From: Actinomadura soli
GTDB lineage: Bacteria > Actinomycetota > Actinomycetes > Streptosporangiales > Streptosporangiaceae
DNA: 64,000 nucleotides
NCBI RefSeq assembly: GCF_005889715.1
Contig: NZ_VCKW01000007.1
Coordinates: 1 to 64,000 of the forward strand
Direction of reading: 5' to 3'
This document shows, piece by piece, positions 17,333-26,263 of the stretch. The notes under the pieces were generated by a model. That model worked only from the letters and a program-made list of their open reading frames with translations, did not search any database and was not told where the DNA came from. Within the stretch, counting starts at the first letter, position 1. Each line of letters starts with the position of its first letter. Both the position numbers and the translations under genes were made by a program.

Positions 17333-18612
17333 CGGTCACCTGCCGCGAAGGACGCGAGCACGTCGCGAAATCCCCGGAGCGTGGTCGAGATGTCGTCGTG
17401 GGTGTGCGCGGCCGACAGGTACCAGTTGCCGCGGGCACTGGCCCAGATGCCGCGGTCCACCAGCCCCGCCACAAGCCGGCGGTAGCCCGACATGTCGGGC
17501 GGTGCCGCCTCCTCCCAGGGCTCGCCGGGGTCCCGGTCGACCAACGCGATGTAGAACGCCGCCGGGAAGCCGCGCACGCGAAGCCGGACCCCGACCTTGT
17601 CGGCGATCTCGGCGAATCCCGACATGAGGCGCGAGCCGACCGCTTCGATGTGCCGGTGGACCTGGCCGTCGGCGATGGCGTCCACGGTGGCCACGACGGC
17701 GGCCATGCTCGCGGTCGAGCCGTTGTAGGTCCCGCGGTGGTTGACCGTTCCGTCCTCGACCATGCTGAGAGCCGCGCGGTGCCCGGCCACCGCCGCCACG
17801 GGCCAGCCCGCGGCGATGCCCTTGGCGTACATGGCGAGATCTGGAGTGACGCCGAACACCTCGGCCGCTCCGCCAGGTGCCAGGCGGGCGCCGGTCACGA
17901 TCTCGTCGAAGATCAGCTGCGCGCCGCACGCCTCGGTGAGGCGTCGGCACGCCCGCAAGTAGCCGGGCGCGGGAAGGGTACCTCCATGGTTGAACATCAC
18001 CGGCTCCATGATCACGGCGGCTATCCGCGTGCCACGGCGCTCCAGCAGCGTTCTCAGAGCGTGCTCGTCGTTCCACGGCAGCATGTGGGTCCACGGATCC
18101 ACTCCGGCCGGCCACCGTGCCGCCGTCTGATCGGCGCCGGGCGCGGGCGCGTCGTCCACCAGCCAGCCGTGGTAGTGACCTTCGAATCGGACGATCTCCT
18201 GACGGCCGGTGTACGCCCGCGCCACGCGGAGGGCCAGCTCGGCGGCTTCGCTGCCGGTGGTGGTGAACCGGAGCATGCCGGGCCATCCCAGCAGTGACCG
18301 AAGCTTCTCCGCGGCCAGCACCTCCAGCGGGTGCTGGGATCCGAGGCACATGCCCGACTCGGCGGCCGCGTTGGCGGCCTTGAGCACGGCCTGCGGCGCG
18401 TGGCCGAGCAGGTTGGGTCCCCGGCCGAGGACGTAGTCGATGTACCGCCGGCCCGTCACGTCCTGCACATGTGCCCCGCTGCCCCTTTCGAAGAACATCT
18501 CGGCGTGACCGAGCCGGGCGTTGGAATGCACCCCGCCCGGGGCGACGTCCAGGGCTCGCGGACGCAGATCGGTGGTCATGCCGTGGCCGTCATCGGCGCG
18601 GTCGTCGGTCAT
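17329..18612 (-). CDS. Class III aminotransferase, glutamate-1-semialdehyde-aminomutase type
   Basis: The 427-residue PLP enzyme starts at ATG 18612. It shows LGRGPNLLGHAPQAVLKA, the phosphate-binding TTTGSEAAELALRVARA, GHYHGW, the cofactor Asp in LIFDEIVTGAR and the Schiff-base Lys in LAMYAKGIAAGWPVAAVAG. This subgroup includes glutamate-1-semialdehyde aminomutases and beta-amino-acid aminotransferases. In this catabolic context a transaminase acting on a beta- or omega-amino acid is more likely than haem biosynthesis. It sits 26 bp after the TPP-enzyme gene and is coupled by GTGA to the amidase. Confidence 0.88.
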   Translation of the reverse strand: MTDDRADDGHGMTTDLRPRALDVAPGGVHSNARLGHAEMFFERGSGAHVQDVTGRRYIDYVLGRGPNLLGHAPQAVLKAANAAAESGMCLGSQHPLEVLAAEKLRSLLGWPGMLRFTTTGSEAAELALRVARAYTGRQEIVRFEGHYHGWLVDDAPAPGADQTAARWPAGVDPWTHMLPWNDEHALRTLLERRGTRIAAVIMEPVMFNHGGTLPAPGYLRACRRLTEACGAQLIFDEIVTGARLAPGGAAEVFGVTPDLAMYAKGIAAGWPVAAVAGHRAALSMVEDGTVNHRGTYNGSTASMAAVVATVDAIADGQVHRHIEAVGSRLMSGFAEIADKVGVRLRVRGFPAAFYIALVDRDPGEPWEEAAPPDMSGYRRLVAGLVDRGIWASARGNWYLSAAHTHDDISTTLRGFRDVLASFAAGDR

Positions 18613-18638
18613 CGAGTCGCCTCCCATTGCGGCGCGTC

Positions 18639-20360
18639 TCAGTAGGCGGTCATGGCTCGCCGGTCCTTCGGCTTGAGCACCGGGGACTCGGTCTTGGAGG
18701 AGATGACTTCGAGCACGACGGGACTGCCCGTGTGATCGGCGGCGGCCTTCGTCACGGCCTCCGCGAACTCGTCCGGCGTCGCGCAGCGGCGCCCGAGAGC
18801 GCCCATCGCGACGGCGGCCGCCGCGAAGTCCACGTCGGTGAAGTCCTGGGAGATCGGTTCGGTGTCCGGGTATCGCTGTTCGGCGGAGTGCCGGGTCCAG
18901 GCGAGCACCGAGTTGTTCAGGACCGTCGCCACGACCGGTAGTCGCAGCCGGGCGAGGGTCTCGAGCTCTGACTGGGAGTAGGCCCATCCGCCGTCCCCGG
19001 CGACGCAGTACACTCGCCCGTCCGTGCCTGTGTCCTTGAGCGCCAGCGCGCTGCCGATCGCCGCCGGCAGGCCCCAGCCGAGGCCGGCCAGTCCGCGCGG
19101 GGCGACAAAGGTCCGGCCCGACCGGCGGGTACGCCAGTGCGCGGCGCCCCAACCGGAGGAAAGGCTGGCATCGGTGACCAGCACGTCGTCCTGGCCCATG
19201 ACCGCGCCGAGAGCCCGCATCACCGCCTGGGGCTTTACCGCGCCGTGCCCGTCCACACCGCCGTCCAGGGCGCCGCGCCACCACTCCTCGACCAGCCGCC
19301 GGATACGTTCCAGGTCCCAGTCGCTGCGACCCCGCTCCGGAAGGGCGTCCGCGAGGGCCTTCGCGCCGAGTCTGGCGTCGCATTCCAGGCCAAGGCTCTG
19401 CGGGAAGTTCCGCCCGATCTCCGTCGCGTCCAGGTCGAGGTGCACGATCGGCGTTCCCGGCGGCGGCAGCGTCCAGTTCAGAGTGGCGCCTTGGGCGGCC
19501 TTCGTGCCGATGAACACAACGCAGTCGGCCTCAGCCAGCAGATCGTTGACCAGCGGTAGCCCGAAGGACCCTGCCGGCCCGACGGCCAGCGGATGGTGTT
19601 CGGAGAGCACGCCCTTGCCGTTCAGTGTCGTCGCGACGGGCGCCTCCAGGTTCTCGGCCAGCCGCTGGACCTGGTCTCCGGCTCCGGCGCTCAGCGCCCC
19701 GCCGCCGGCGAGCAGCAGCGGCTTCCGGCTACGCCGCAGGAGTTCGACGGCACGTTCCACGGAGGACGGATCCGGGCTCGTCCGTGACTGCGGGTAGGTG
19801 ACGCTCAGCCGGGCATGGGGCGCGAGCCCAGGGGCCGGTGCCGGGAAGTCCGCTGAGAAGACGTCGTCAGGTATCTCCAGGATGACGGGCCCCGGCCGCC
19901 CGGCGGTGGCGATCCGCAGCGCGGCGGCCAGAACGCCGTCCAGATTCTCGGGGAGCTCGACCCGGCCGTAGTACTTCACGCACGGTTCGAGGAACGAGCG
20001 CTGCTCGAAGCCTTGCGAGGCGGAGCCGAACCGGCGCCGGGTCTCCCAGTGCCGGGGGATATCGGCGATGATCGCCAGCATCGGGATGGAACTGGTGTAC
20101 GCCTCCAACAGTCCGGATATCAGGTTGCTCACGCCTGGCCCGACAGTCGCGTCGCAGACGCCGACCCTGCCGGACATCCGTGCGTACGCATCCGCCGCGA
20201 AGGCGGCGCTGCGCTCGTCTCTCATCAGGGTGTGCGTGATCGCCCCACGCTGCCGGGCGATCCCGTGGTAGAGCGGCGTCGTCTGGCCCCCTGGGACGCC
20301 GAACACACGCCGGACACCGGCGGCGACGAGAAGTTCGGAGAGGCGCTCACCAACATGCAA
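18639..20360 (-). CDS. Thiamine-pyrophosphate-dependent enzyme (acetolactate synthase-like)
   Basis: The 573-residue enzyme has the three-domain TPP fold. The N-terminal part has VFGVPGGQTTPLYHG and the catalytic Glu49 in RDERSAAFAADAYAR. A central FAD/NAD-like Rossmann domain follows. The C-terminal TPP motif is GDGGWAYSQSELETLAR continuing to VVATVLNN. It resembles acetolactate synthase and 2-oxo-acid decarboxylases; the reaction is decarboxylation or C-C cleavage of a 2-oxo acid. TTG 20360 is taken as the start, with GGGAG seven bases upstream and homologues beginning 'xVGERL'. It is the first gene of the minus-strand arm, divergent from the IclR regulator. Confidence 0.88.
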   Translation of the reverse strand: MHVGERLSELLVAAGVRRVFGVPGGQTTPLYHGIARQRGAITHTLMRDERSAAFAADAYARMSGRVGVCDATVGPGVSNLISGLLEAYTSSIPMLAIIADIPRHWETRRRFGSASQGFEQRSFLEPCVKYYGRVELPENLDGVLAAALRIATAGRPGPVILEIPDDVFSADFPAPAPGLAPHARLSVTYPQSRTSPDPSSVERAVELLRRSRKPLLLAGGGALSAGAGDQVQRLAENLEAPVATTLNGKGVLSEHHPLAVGPAGSFGLPLVNDLLAEADCVVFIGTKAAQGATLNWTLPPPGTPIVHLDLDATEIGRNFPQSLGLECDARLGAKALADALPERGRSDWDLERIRRLVEEWWRGALDGGVDGHGAVKPQAVMRALGAVMGQDDVLVTDASLSSGWGAAHWRTRRSGRTFVAPRGLAGLGWGLPAAIGSALALKDTGTDGRVYCVAGDGGWAYSQSELETLARLRLPVVATVLNNSVLAWTRHSAEQRYPDTEPISQDFTDVDFAAAAVAMGALGRRCATPDEFAEAVTKAAADHTGSPVVLEVISSKTESPVLKPKDRRAMTAY

Positions 20361-20413
20361 GGCATACTCCCAGGCCAGTCGTTCACATCATGGACGCCAT
20401 ATTCTCAATCCGG

Positions 20414-20443
20414 ACAGTAGAGTCTCGGTAGGGTGAGCGTCAA
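20414..20443 (-). promoter_or_regulatory. Candidate promoter of the minus-strand catabolic arm
   Basis: On the minus strand TTGACG (20443-20438) is followed after 18 bases by TACTGT (20419-20414). This is a plausible housekeeping-sigma promoter about 50 bases before the TPP-enzyme start at 20360. It lies in the 155-bp space between the divergent regulator and enzyme genes. Confidence 0.45.
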
Positions 20444-20515
20444 CCCATCGTGAACACGTCGACCACGACGTGGTCATCGGGCCGGAGCGCAGCATGTGGA
20501 ACGAAAGGTGCGACG

Positions 20516-21298
20516 ATGTCCATGGATCCGGCGAAGATCGGCACGATCAAGGTTCTCGACAAGGCCGCCGCGATCTTGCAGGTCCTTCGCGAGCACGAGC
20601 GGGTGACCCTGGCGGAACTGGTTTCAGCCGTCGGCGAGAGCCGGACGACGGTCGTGCGGATATGCGAAACCCTCGTCCGCCACGGGCTGCTGGAACGCGA
20701 GGACTCCACGCGCGTCAGCTACCGCCTTGGCCTGGCCCTGCTTGAGCTGGGCGCACTCACCAGGCAGCGGCTCAGCATCCGCGGCGTCGCCTATCCGATC
20801 CTGGCCGAGCTGTCGAAGAAGACGGGCGACTCGACCAACCTCGTGGTGGAGCGGGACGACGCGGCCGTCTGTCTCATCCGGATCGTCGGCTCTTACCCCG
20901 TCGTCAGCCAGGCCCTCTACGAAGGCGGCCGTCTCCCTTACCACCAGGGCGGATCGAGCCTCGCCCTGCTCGCCTTCGGCGGCGAGGAACTGCAGGAGGC
21001 CACGCTCGCGCGGCGGGCGGCCGACGAGCAACGTTCGCTCGCGGAGAGGCTCGAACAGATCCGCAAGCTCGGCTACTGCGTCAGCCGTGGCGAGTTCCTG
21101 CCGGAGACCGGCGCGGTCGGGGTTCCGGTCTTCGACGCTCTCGGTGCCACGGCGGTCGCCGGTATCAGCGTCAGCGGCGTGGTCGGCCGGCTCAGCGACT
21201 CCCGCCTACCGGAGTTGACGACCGCGGTCATGGCGGCGGGTGAGAGCATCAGCCGCGGGCTGGCCTACACCGGGCCTTATCCACGGCACCGAGCCTGA
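20516..21298 (+). CDS. IclR-family transcriptional regulator
   Basis: The 260-residue regulator has an N-terminal winged helix (VLDKAAAILQVLREHERVT, LAELVSAVGESRTTVVRICE, LVRHGLLERED) and a C-terminal IclR effector domain with GDSTNLVVERDDAAVCLIRI, RLPYHQGGSSLALLAF and EFLPETGAVGVPVFD. ATG 20516 follows an AAGG element. It is divergent from the TPP-enzyme arm and points towards the tct genes 276 bp downstream, so it is the obvious controller of both arms. The effector is presumably a carboxylate of the pathway. Confidence 0.93.
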   Translation: MSMDPAKIGTIKVLDKAAAILQVLREHERVTLAELVSAVGESRTTVVRICETLVRHGLLEREDSTRVSYRLGLALLELGALTRQRLSIRGVAYPILAELSKKTGDSTNLVVERDDAAVCLIRIVGSYPVVSQALYEGGRLPYHQGGSSLALLAFGGEELQEATLARRAADEQRSLAERLEQIRKLGYCVSRGEFLPETGAVGVPVFDALGATAVAGISVSGVVGRLSDSRLPELTTAVMAAGESISRGLAYTGPYPRHRA

Positions 21299-21455
21299 CG
21301 ACACGGACGGCCTGCCTTCCGAGGTTCACCACCGCAGGCGTCCCCTCCGGCGCCCATCCACACGCTCTGTCTCGCCGCTGATACACGTGTGCGTGCAGGC
21401 GTCCGCATGCGGGCGTCCCGTCGCAGGCCACGGCGTTCTCCCGGTCGCCAGGCCA

Positions 21456-21499
21456 TTGACAACCGTTCATGTCAACGCTCATAGTGTCCGCACACTATG
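21456..21499 (+). promoter_or_regulatory. Promoter overlapped by a perfect palindrome, candidate IclR operator
   Basis: A consensus -35 TTGACA (21456-21461) is followed 18 bases later by CATAGT (21480-21485). Overlapping this weak -10, CATAGTGT (21480-21487) and ACACTATG (21492-21499) form a perfect 8-bp inverted repeat around CCGC. The site is 76 bases before tctC. A regulator bound here would block or remodel the promoter; the neighbouring IclR protein is the natural candidate. Confidence 0.55.
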
Positions 21500-21574
21500 T
21501 GGTTACGGTCACCACGATGTGAACAGAAGTGGATGGCCGGGGAACCCCGGCCGTGAACCACGGGAGGCGTGATG

Positions 21575-22552
21575 ATGAGACGCAGCCGGATCACCGCAAT
21601 GCTCTGCGCGGTGCTCGCCTCTGCTGCCTGCGGCCTGGTGGGCGCCGGGTCCTCTGGCTCCGACGGCGAGGACTACCCCACCAAGGAAGTGCGCCTCCTG
21701 GTGCCGTTCGCGGCCGGCGGCCCCACGGACCTGCTGGACAGGACCATCGCGAAGGCACTGGAGCCGCGACTCGGGAAGCCGGTCGTCGTCGAGAACAAGC
21801 CCGGCGCGGGGGGCGGCAACGCCTACAACGAGATGCTGCGCGGCAAGGCGGACGGCTACACGCTCTGCGACCTGAGCCTGCCGTTCGCAGTCATCAGCTC
21901 GACCATGCAGGACGTCGGATACAAGATGGACAAGTTCCAGCCCATCGGCGTCACCTACCGCGGACCGGGCGTCATCGTCGTACCGGCCGGCTCTGAGTAC
22001 CGGAGCGCGAAGGATCTCTTCGACGCCGCGCGCGCCAAGCCCGGCGACGTCGAGATCGCGACAGCGGGTGCGACCGTGTCCGCGCATATCGAGTTCGAGC
22101 GCATGCGACGCGACTACAAGGTACCGATCAAACCGGTGCCATTCGAAGGGGTGGCACCGGCCCTGACCGCGCTCCTCGGCAAGAACGTCGACGCCGCGGC
22201 CATCGACGCCAACAAGGAGAACCTGCGGCGGATCGCATCGGGAGAGCTGCGCGCGCTGGCGATCACCTCCCCCGAGCGCGCTCCCTTCCTGCCCAGCGTC
22301 CCCTCGCTCAAGGAACTGGGGTTCACCGACCTGACGCTCAGCGTCAGCTTCGCCGGCCTCGCCGGCCCCAAGGGCATGCCGGACCCGGTGCTGCGCAAGC
22401 TCGAGACGGCGCTGCGGGCGGCCCTCCAAGACCCCAAGGTGATCGCCGCGATCGGGGAGAACTACATTCCCAAGCCGTTCCTCGGACCCGAACCGTACGC
22501 GCAGAAGATCACTGAACTCCAGCAAACCTACGGCCGAGTGCTCAATCGCTGA
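21575..22552 (+). CDS. Tripartite tricarboxylate transporter substrate-binding lipoprotein (TctC family)
   Basis: The protein (325 residues) starts at ATG 21575, seven bases after a GGGAGG site; ATG 21572 and GTG 21569 are alternatives. It has a basic N terminus, a hydrophobic core and a lipobox ending LASAAC, so it should be anchored outside the membrane. The mature part begins with the family pattern YPTKEVRLLVPFAAGGPTD, then PVVVENKPGAGGGNA and ADGYTL, followed by FEGVAPALTALLGKNVDAAA and FLPSVPSLKELG. It binds an organic acid for the TctAB channel encoded next door. Confidence 0.93.
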   Translation: MRRSRITAMLCAVLASAACGLVGAGSSGSDGEDYPTKEVRLLVPFAAGGPTDLLDRTIAKALEPRLGKPVVVENKPGAGGGNAYNEMLRGKADGYTLCDLSLPFAVISSTMQDVGYKMDKFQPIGVTYRGPGVIVVPAGSEYRSAKDLFDAARAKPGDVEIATAGATVSAHIEFERMRRDYKVPIKPVPFEGVAPALTALLGKNVDAAAIDANKENLRRIASGELRALAITSPERAPFLPSVPSLKELGFTDLTLSVSFAGLAGPKGMPDPVLRKLETALRAALQDPKVIAAIGENYIPKPFLGPEPYAQKITELQQTYGRVLNR

Positions 22553-22565
22553 TCGGGAGTCCGGC

Positions 22566-23021
22566 ATGGAGCAGCTTCTGAAGGTCGTTGGCCGGCGGGC
22601 CGCCGCCCTGTTCTCGCTCAGTGTGGGATGCGTGGGCATGGCGGGCTCGCTGGCCCTGGAGACCGGATCGTTGAGCGATCCGGGGGCGGGCATGTGGCCG
22701 CTGATCGTCAACTGCCTGACCGTCATCGGGTCGCTGGCGCTCCTGCTGCACCGCGACTTCCAAGACCACGAACCGTTCACCGGCGGATTCCGGGCGGTGG
22801 CCGCGGCCGTCGTGGGCATGATCGGTTACGCGGTGCTCTTTCCGTACACGGGATTCACGCTGCCGGCGTTCCTGCTGCTGGTGTTCTGGATCCGGGTGCT
22901 CGGCGGGGAGACCTGGCGTCTCACGGTCATCGTGTCCGCAGCCGCCCCCACCGCCTTCTTCTGCCTGTTCTCACTGGTACTGAACGTCCCGCTGCCCCGG
23001 GACATCATCTGGGGAATCTGA
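22566..23021 (+). CDS. Tripartite tricarboxylate transporter small membrane subunit (TctB)
   Basis: The 151-residue protein has four predicted membrane helices: about residues 11-30, 44-60, 76-96 and 118-140. It carries TctB features such as the SLSDPGAGMWPLIVNCLTVI segment, where a Pro-Gly-x-Trp/Phe-P motif is typical, and FPYTGFTLPAFLLLVFWIRV. It lies 13 bases after tctC and 12 before tctA. TctB is the small, poorly conserved partner of TctA. Confidence 0.85.
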   Translation: MEQLLKVVGRRAAALFSLSVGCVGMAGSLALETGSLSDPGAGMWPLIVNCLTVIGSLALLLHRDFQDHEPFTGGFRAVAAAVVGMIGYAVLFPYTGFTLPAFLLLVFWIRVLGGETWRLTVIVSAAAPTAFFCLFSLVLNVPLPRDIIWGI

Positions 23022-23033
23022 GGAAGGCTACAC

Positions 23034-24602
23034 ATGGGTCTTCTCGACGGCCTGGCCGTTGCACTCCAGCCCACGAACCTGGTGCTCGTCTTCTTCGGCG
23101 TGTTCGTCGGCATGGTCATCGGGGTGCTGCCCGGACTGGGACCGACGGCGACGATGTCCCTCCTGCTCCCGCTGACCTTCTCCATGGGTCCCGAGTCGGC
23201 GATCATCATGCTGGCCGGCATCTACTACGGCTCCATGTACGGCGGAACCATCACGTCCGTGCTGCTGCGGCTGCCCGGGGAGGCCGCGTCGATCGTCACC
23301 ACGTTCGACGGTTACCAGATGGCGCGGCAGGGCAGGGCGGGCCCGGCGCTCGGCATCGCGGCGGTGGGCTCCTTCCTCGGCGGCACGGTCTCGGTGATCG
23401 GCCTCACGCTGCTGTCCGGCCTGCTCGCCAAGGTCGCCCTGGCCGTGGGGCCGCCCGAGTTCGCGGCGCTCACAGTTCTCGGTATGGCAATGGTCGCGTT
23501 CCTGGGGACCAAGTCGTTCACCAAGAGCCTCGTCATGGTCGGGATCGGCCTGCTGATCGCCGCCGTGGGCCAGGATCCCATCACCGGGCAGGCGCGCCTG
23601 ACCTTCGGCTTCGGTGAACTGCTGGACGGCGTGGACTTGGTCGCCGTGGCCATGGGCCTGTTCGGCATCGGCGAGATGCTGCACAACCTGGAGCACCAGA
23701 CCACGACGCCGACCTCGCTGCCCTCGGTGTCCCGCGTCTGGCCGACGAGGCGCGACTGGCGGCAGGCCCGCGGATCGGTAGTGCGCGGCGGCGTGATCGG
23801 ATTCCTCATCGGCACCGTCCCAGGCGGCGGAGGTGTGGTCTCCTCTCTCGTCTCCTACGCGGTCGAGAAGCGCCGGGCGAAACAGCCCGAGAGGTTCGGC
23901 AAGGGGGCCATCGAGGGCGTGGCCGGGCCGGAGACCGCCAACAACGCCTCCTCAACCGCGGCGTTCATCCCGCTGCTCACCCTCGGCCTCCCCTCCAACG
24001 TCGTGATGGCGGTGATCTTCGGTGCGCTGCTGATCCACGACATCACTCCCGGCCCACAGCTCATCAGCGAGCACCCGCAGGTCTTCTGGGGCGTGATCGC
24101 CTCGATGTACGTCGGCAACCTCATGCTGCTGGTGCTCAACGTGCCGCTGGTCGGAATGTTCATCCGGCTGCTCAGCCTGCGGTTCACGCTGCTGGCGCCG
24201 CTGACCGTCACGGTGATCATGCTCGGCGTCTACACGATCAACAGCAGCACCTTCGACGTGTGGGTGGCGCTGGTCTGCGGGATCATCGGCTACCTGATGC
24301 GCAAGACCGGCTTCGACCCCGGACCACTGGTGCTCGCGCTGGCACTCGGCGCCATCCTGGAACGCTCCTTCCGCCAATCGTTGCTCATCTCGAACGGCAG
24401 CCTCGCCATCTTCGTCACCCGTCCGGGCTCGGCCGTCATCCTCGTTTTCGCCACCCTGCTCCTGTTCAGCCCGCTGATCGGCAACCTCTGGCGGCGTTCC
24501 AGGAAGCAGAGCGATCCGCCGGCGCTGACCGGCCTCCCAGAGGCCATCCCCCGTGCCCGCGAGAAGGCGGCCGGCTCGTCCGGCTCCGGCGTCGACGATT
24601 GA
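23034..24602 (+). CDS. Tripartite tricarboxylate transporter large membrane subunit (TctA)
   Basis: The 522-residue, strongly hydrophobic protein has about 11-12 TM helices and the TctA signatures: FFGVFVGMVIGVLPGLGPTA near the N terminus, GIYYGSMYGGTITSVLLRLP, GEAASIVTTFDGYQMARQG, and a second Gly-rich half beginning IGTVPGGGGVVSSLVSY. An EGVAGPETANNAS motif precedes FIPLLTLGLPS. It forms the cation-driven channel of the importer with TctB. The last ~35 residues are a polar cytoplasmic tail. Confidence 0.94.
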   Translation: MGLLDGLAVALQPTNLVLVFFGVFVGMVIGVLPGLGPTATMSLLLPLTFSMGPESAIIMLAGIYYGSMYGGTITSVLLRLPGEAASIVTTFDGYQMARQGRAGPALGIAAVGSFLGGTVSVIGLTLLSGLLAKVALAVGPPEFAALTVLGMAMVAFLGTKSFTKSLVMVGIGLLIAAVGQDPITGQARLTFGFGELLDGVDLVAVAMGLFGIGEMLHNLEHQTTTPTSLPSVSRVWPTRRDWRQARGSVVRGGVIGFLIGTVPGGGGVVSSLVSYAVEKRRAKQPERFGKGAIEGVAGPETANNASSTAAFIPLLTLGLPSNVVMAVIFGALLIHDITPGPQLISEHPQVFWGVIASMYVGNLMLLVLNVPLVGMFIRLLSLRFTLLAPLTVTVIMLGVYTINSSTFDVWVALVCGIIGYLMRKTGFDPGPLVLALALGAILERSFRQSLLISNGSLAIFVTRPGSAVILVFATLLLFSPLIGNLWRRSRKQSDPPALTGLPEAIPRAREKAAGSSGSGVDD

Positions 24603-24622
24603 GAGTTTCTCGGGAAGGTCCT

Positions 24623-25999
24623 ATGAGTTACCAGACAGGCGTCGTGAACGAATGCGACCTCATCATCTCCGGGGCGCTCATCGTGACGGCCGATGAGGCC
24701 GGCACGGTCATCTCCGGCAGTGTCGCGATCAAGGACGGGTTCATCGTCGGCCTGGGCCCCGACGGCGTGGTCGCCGGGCGGTACCGGGCGGATCGTGCGA
24801 TCGACGCCGCCGGGGCGGTCGTGCACCCCGGCTTCATCGACGCGCACATGCACATCAGCCAGTACACCGCCCGCTCTGCCCTCCCGGCCCTCGAACGCGC
24901 CGGAAAGACGATGGGGCACTGGAAAGCGCGGATCTCCACCGCCGACGAGGTGGCGAGCGCCCGCCTGGCCATTCTCGATTTGTTCCGCGCCGGCTATACC
25001 GGCTTCGTCGACCCGGGCACCGTCTACGATCCGGACGCCGTCGCCGAGACGGCCTCGCAGGCGGGAATCCGGGCGTGGCTGACCGACCCGTACGTCGCCG
25101 ACTTGGGACACGAACTCGCCGCGTCCTACCCAGAGCTTTTCGGCGGGGGCTTCCTCGAACGGTGGCCGCGCACCACCGACGAGGCCAAGTCCCGGGTCGG
25201 CGGCCAGCTCTTCCGGAACAAGGAGGACGGGCTCGTCCGAGGCTTCGTCGGACTGTACGGAGAGGCGAGCGACTCCTCCGAGTTGTACCGGCACGCCGTC
25301 GAGGTCGCCCGGAGTGGCGGCGTCACCGTCCAGGAGCATCTCGGCTACAGGCAAGCGGGGGCCATCTCGAAAGAGCAGCGGCACGGCCGCACTACCGTGC
25401 AACGGCTGGCCGACGCCGAGCTGCTCGACGAGCACACTTCGTTCGTGCACATGAACCGCGTCACCGCCGCGGACGCCGACCTGCTCGTCCACGCCGGAGC
25501 ATCGCTCGTATGGTGCCCATACGGGCAGATGCAGGCACTTTCCAGGCCCGGCGCCCAGCCGCGGATGCCTGAGCTCTGGCGCCGCGGGCTACCCGTCGGC
25601 ATCGGCAGCGACATCGCACGCATCGGCAACCTCGACGTCCTCGGAACTCTCGCGGTGTCGGCGTCGACCATGGCGGGTGACGCCGCCCGACCCGCCGAAG
25701 TGCTCCAGATGCGCTGCTCGGGCGCGGCCCGCACGGTCGGCGCCCGCGACCTCGGCGAGCTGCGAGTGGGGCTGCGCGCCGATCTCGTCATCCGGTGGCC
25801 GGCCGCCTCACAGGCGCTGGGAGCCGATACCGATCTTGAAACAGGCGTGCTCGGCGCGCGCGGATCAGTCCGCACCGTCATCGTCAACGGCGCGGTCGTC
25901 CTTGACGAAGATCAGCCCACGAGGTTCGACGCAGGCGAGACCGTGACACACGCCCGCGCATCGGCGCTCCGCCTGCGGGAGAGCATCGGGCTGGCGTGA
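24623..25999 (+). CDS. Metal-dependent amidohydrolase (ATZ/TRZ-like)
   Basis: The 458-residue enzyme starts at ATG 24623 after a GGGAAGG site. It has the amidohydrolase barrel ligands: the first-strand motif PGFIDAHMHISQYT with H-x-H, the mid-barrel His in VTVQEHLGYRQ, the next His in HTSFVHMNRV and the catalytic Asp in VGIGSDIARIG. The composite beta domain (GLRADLVIRWP, VRTVIVNGAVVLDE) is complete. The ATZ/TRZ-like group deaminates or hydrolyses C-N bonds in heterocycles and related compounds. As the last gene of the tct operon (20 bp after tctA) it probably acts early on the imported substrate. Confidence 0.9.
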   Translation: MSYQTGVVNECDLIISGALIVTADEAGTVISGSVAIKDGFIVGLGPDGVVAGRYRADRAIDAAGAVVHPGFIDAHMHISQYTARSALPALERAGKTMGHWKARISTADEVASARLAILDLFRAGYTGFVDPGTVYDPDAVAETASQAGIRAWLTDPYVADLGHELAASYPELFGGGFLERWPRTTDEAKSRVGGQLFRNKEDGLVRGFVGLYGEASDSSELYRHAVEVARSGGVTVQEHLGYRQAGAISKEQRHGRTTVQRLADAELLDEHTSFVHMNRVTAADADLLVHAGASLVWCPYGQMQALSRPGAQPRMPELWRRGLPVGIGSDIARIGNLDVLGTLAVSASTMAGDAARPAEVLQMRCSGAARTVGARDLGELRVGLRADLVIRWPAASQALGADTDLETGVLGARGSVRTVIVNGAVVLDEDQPTRFDAGETVTHARASALRLRESIGLA

Positions 26000-26263
26000 C
26001 CCCGCTTCTGCCGAAAACTCCATCCGCGCAGGTCAAGCAGCATGCTCGTCCTCGTTGAGGATTCCGCCCAGACGTGGGGCTCTTCGGATGCTCAGGTGGG
26101 CGATCTGGTCGGGTTCGGTGATCGGTAGGGGCCGTGGATGCAACCGGCGTATCGGAGGTGGTCCAGCGGCTGCGTCGGCACGCCTCCGTCCCAGCCGTGA
26201 TCGAGGTGATCGAGGTGATCGAGGTGATCGAGGTGATCGAGGTGATCGAGGTGATCGACCAGG
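26000..26263. other. Intergenic region with a 9-bp tandem repeat
   Basis: The only notable structure is the seven-copy repeat at 26197-26259, inside a short plus-strand open frame (about 26120-26286) that would encode VSEVVQRLRRHASVPA followed by a Val-Ile-Glu run. No family is recognised and there is no clear ribosome-binding site, so I do not call it a gene. Confidence 0.4.
26197..26259 (+). repeat. Seven tandem copies of a 9-bp unit (GTGATCGAG)
   Basis: Units begin at 26197, 26206, 26215, 26224, 26233, 26242 and 26251; the last ends in C instead of G. The repeat is a multiple of three and would encode (Val-Ile-Glu)n on the plus strand. It abuts the 3' end of the convergent cutA gene (stop at 26264). 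Perfect identity between copies suggests recent slippage expansion. Confidence 0.95.
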
